From the NCBI GenBank assembly GCA_964513745.1, contig CAZEOK010000139.1:1-6491 (forward strand): a stretch of DNA of 6,491 bases, given 5' to 3'. Numbering within the stretch: the first letter of the stretch is position 1; every line of letters begins with the position of its first letter. Position numbers and translations under genes: made by a program. The stretch is from DATDCY01 sp964513745 (GTDB taxonomy: Bacteria > JAUVQV01 > DATDCY01). This document shows positions 4,942-6,491 of the stretch, piece after piece. The notes below the pieces were generated by a model. That model did no database searches. It worked only from the letters and a program-made list of their open reading frames with translations, and was not told the origin of the DNA.

Positions 4942-6101
4942 ATCTGCGCGTGCTTCGCGAATTCCTTGACGATCGCGAGGCCGATCACGTTGCGGATGAC
5001 CTGGTTGGTCCCCTCGTAGATCTGGGTGATCTTGGCGTCGCGCATCATCTTCTCGACGGGGTAGTCGCGCATGTAGCCGTAGCCGCCGAAGATCTGGACG
5101 GCGTCGGTCGTGACCTCCATCGCCATGTCGGAGGGGAAGACCTTGGCCATCGCGGACTCCTTGGAGTAGTCCTTGACGCCCGAGTCGATGTAGCGCGCCA
5201 CCGAATAGATCAGCGAGCGCGAGGCCTCGATCTTGATCGCCATGTTCGCGAGCATGTGCTGCACGGCCTGGAAGGAGGAGATCGGGTGTCCGAACTGGAC
5301 CCGCTGGCGGGAGTAGGCCGCGGCCTCGTCGAAGGCCCCCTGGGCGATCCCGAGCGCCTGGGCGCCGATGCCGGGGCGGCTCTTGTCGAGGGTCTTCATC
5401 GCGACGATGAACCCCTGCCCCTCCTTGCCCAGGAGGTTCTCCTTCGGGATCCGGCAGTCCGTGAAGACCAGCTCGCGCGTCGAGGAGGAGCGGATGCCCA
5501 TCTTGATCTCCTTCTTGCCGAAGGTGAAGCCCGGGGTGCCCTTTTCGACGATGAAGGCGCTCGCACCGCGCGGGCCGCGGCTGCGGTCGGTGATTGCGAC
5601 GACCGTGTAGGTCTCGGCGTCGCCGCCGTTGGTGATCCACTGTTTCGTGCCGTTGAGCACGTAGTGATCGCCGTCGCGCCGCGCGGTGGTCTGCACGCCG
5701 CTCGCGTCGCTGCAGGCGCCGGCCTCGGTCAGGGCGAAGGCCCCGAGCTTGCGGCCCGCCGCGACGTCGGGGTGGTACTTCGCCTTCTGCTCCTCGGAGC
5801 CGAACAGGACGATCGGGATCGTGCCGAGCGCCGAGGCCGCGTACGAGACGGCGACGCCGGCGCAGGCGCGCGAGAGCTCCTCAACGCAGACGCACAGGTC
5901 GAGGATGCCGCCGCCGAGCCCGCCGTAGGCCTCAGGGACCCAGATCGCGAAGAGGTCCGCGGCGGCGCAGGCCTTGATCACCTCCCAGGGGAACTCCTCC
6001 TTCTCGTCGAGTTCCGCCCGGACGGGGACGATCTTCTCCCGCGCGACCTGACGCGCGGTCTCGCGTATCATCATCTGCTGCTCGGTCAGGAAGTAGTCCA
6101 T
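4938..6101 (-). CDS. Acyl-CoA dehydrogenase / enoyl-CoA reductase, Etf-linked
   Basis: FAD flavoprotein that interconverts acyl-CoA and trans-2-enoyl-CoA and exchanges electrons with Etf. It has 387 residues, the usual soluble length. FALTEAGACSDASGVQT (123-139) is the flavin/substrate loop and KQWITNGG (153-160) the second signature. RVQFGHPISSFQAVQ lies at 267-281. VQIFGGYGYMRDYPVEKMMR and IYEGTNQVIR close the protein, with Glu363 as the likely catalytic base. LDKSRPGIGAQALG (238-251) resembles medium-chain enzymes (human MCAD has DKTRP) more than butyryl-CoA types with a GRIGIA sequence, but substrate cannot be fixed by eye. The TEAGACSD loop departs from the common TEPGAGSD. An AAAGGAG precedes the ATG at 6101 by about 11 bases. 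It follows fabH by 51 bases and leads into etfB-etfA, the carC-carD-carE order. The family is secure; the direction of reaction and the substrate are not. Confidence 0.95.
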   Translation of the reverse strand: MDYFLTEQQMMIRETARQVAREKIVPVRAELDEKEEFPWEVIKACAAADLFAIWVPEAYGGLGGGILDLCVCVEELSRACAGVAVSYAASALGTIPIVLFGSEEQKAKYHPDVAAGRKLGAFALTEAGACSDASGVQTTARRDGDHYVLNGTKQWITNGGDAETYTVVAITDRSRGPRGASAFIVEKGTPGFTFGKKEIKMGIRSSSTRELVFTDCRIPKENLLGKEGQGFIVAMKTLDKSRPGIGAQALGIAQGAFDEAAAYSRQRVQFGHPISSFQAVQHMLANMAIKIEASRSLIYSVARYIDSGVKDYSKESAMAKVFPSDMAMEVTTDAVQIFGGYGYMRDYPVEKMMRDAKITQIYEGTNQVIRNVIGLAIVKEFAKHAQI

Positions 6102-6152
6102 CTCGTTGTCGACTCCTTTGACTCGTTCTCGTTAGCCCGCGGTCGGATCAGC

Positions 6153-6491
6153 CTACCACCGGATCAGCGCCGACCCCCAGGTGAACCCGGCCCCGAACGC
6201 GTCGAGCAGCACCAGGTCCCCGCCGGCGACGCGCCCTTCCCGGACCGCCTCGTCCAGCGCAATGGGGATCGTCGCCCCCGACGTGTTGCCGTAGCGATCG
6301 ATGTTCACGAAGACCTTCGACATCGGCAGGTGCAGCCGCTGCGCGGTGGCCTCGATAATCCGGATGTTCGCCTGGTGCGGAACCAGCAGCGCGATGTCGC
6401 CCATCGCGACGCCGTTGGCCTCGAGTGCCGCGGTCGCGGCCTCGGCCATCCCCTTGACGGCGAGCTTGAAGGTCTCGTTGCCCTTCATGTG
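6153..6491 (-). CDS. fabH: 3-oxoacyl-ACP synthase III (FabH), C-terminal part, cut by the window edge
   Basis: Starts fatty-acid chains by condensing an acyl-CoA primer with malonyl-ACP. Only the last 112 residues are visible, beginning in HMKGNETFK (E. coli FabH has MAGNEVFK). They include the catalytic His in LLVPHQANIRIIEATAQRL (residue 39 of the fragment) and the catalytic Asn in NIDRYGNTSGATIP (residue 69). The protein ends with the family-typical FGAGFTWGSALIRW. The nucleophile Cys and the primer pocket are outside the window, so primer preference (acetyl, branched or longer) cannot be judged. The reading frame is open at the right edge; the internal ATG at 6488 is not a start. It is the first of the fab genes seen in the transcription direction and is followed by the dehydrogenase instead of the usual fabD. 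Confidence 0.96.
   Translation of the reverse strand, partial: HMKGNETFKLAVKGMAEAATAALEANGVAMGDIALLVPHQANIRIIEATAQRLHLPMSKVFVNIDRYGNTSGATIPIALDEAVREGRVAGGDLVLLDAFGAGFTWGSALIRW

Overview
The window is a GC-rich bacterial stretch with every supported gene on the minus strand, packed with short spacers or 4-14 base overlaps. Read in the direction of transcription (right to left) the order is fabH (3' part, runs off the right edge), an acyl-CoA dehydrogenase, etfB, etfA with a fused two-cluster ferredoxin domain, fabD, fabG, acpP and fabF (5' part, runs off the left edge). The outer genes form the common type II fatty-acid synthesis cluster fabH-fabD-fabG-acpP-fabF. The unusual part is the redox cassette acd-etfB-etfA, which sits between fabH and fabD in the same orientation.

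Region by region: 6153-6491 is the FabH C-terminus with its catalytic His and Asn. 4938-6101 is an intact acyl-CoA dehydrogenase. 4799-4937 is a 139-base spacer with an AT-rich patch, two hairpins and a 48-codon frame that overlaps both neighbours by four bases. 2826-4798 holds the two Etf subunits, which overlap by ATGA. 1118-2810 holds fabD and fabG, overlapping by 14 bases. 908-1117 is the largest spacer and is mostly one 129-base imperfect palindrome whose outer arm contains the fabG stop codon. 668-907 is acpP. 599-667 carries a GC-rich hairpin followed by a T run. 1-598 is the N-terminal half of FabF, up to just past its active-site Cys.

How the genes could work together: FabD loads malonyl groups on ACP, FabH primes, FabF elongates and FabG reduces. 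No dehydratase (FabA/FabZ) or classical enoyl-ACP reductase (FabI/K/L/V) lies in the window. The dehydrogenase/Etf cassette has the layout of the Acetobacterium woodii caffeyl-CoA reductase CarCDE (dehydrogenase, EtfB, ferredoxin-fused EtfA), and its EtfB has the sequence type I associate with flavin-based electron bifurcation. It could therefore run as an enoyl-CoA reductase, perhaps supplying saturated acyl-CoA primers to FabH or linking chain saturation to ferredoxin/NADH balance. This is inference.

The ferredoxin-fused EtfA points to an anaerobe or facultative anaerobe. The GC richness, the gene content and the style of the intergenic palindrome suggest a deltaproteobacterial-type lineage (Desulfobacterota or Desulfuromonadota), with modest confidence. 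I see no tRNA, rRNA, CRISPR array, insertion sequence or phage gene.
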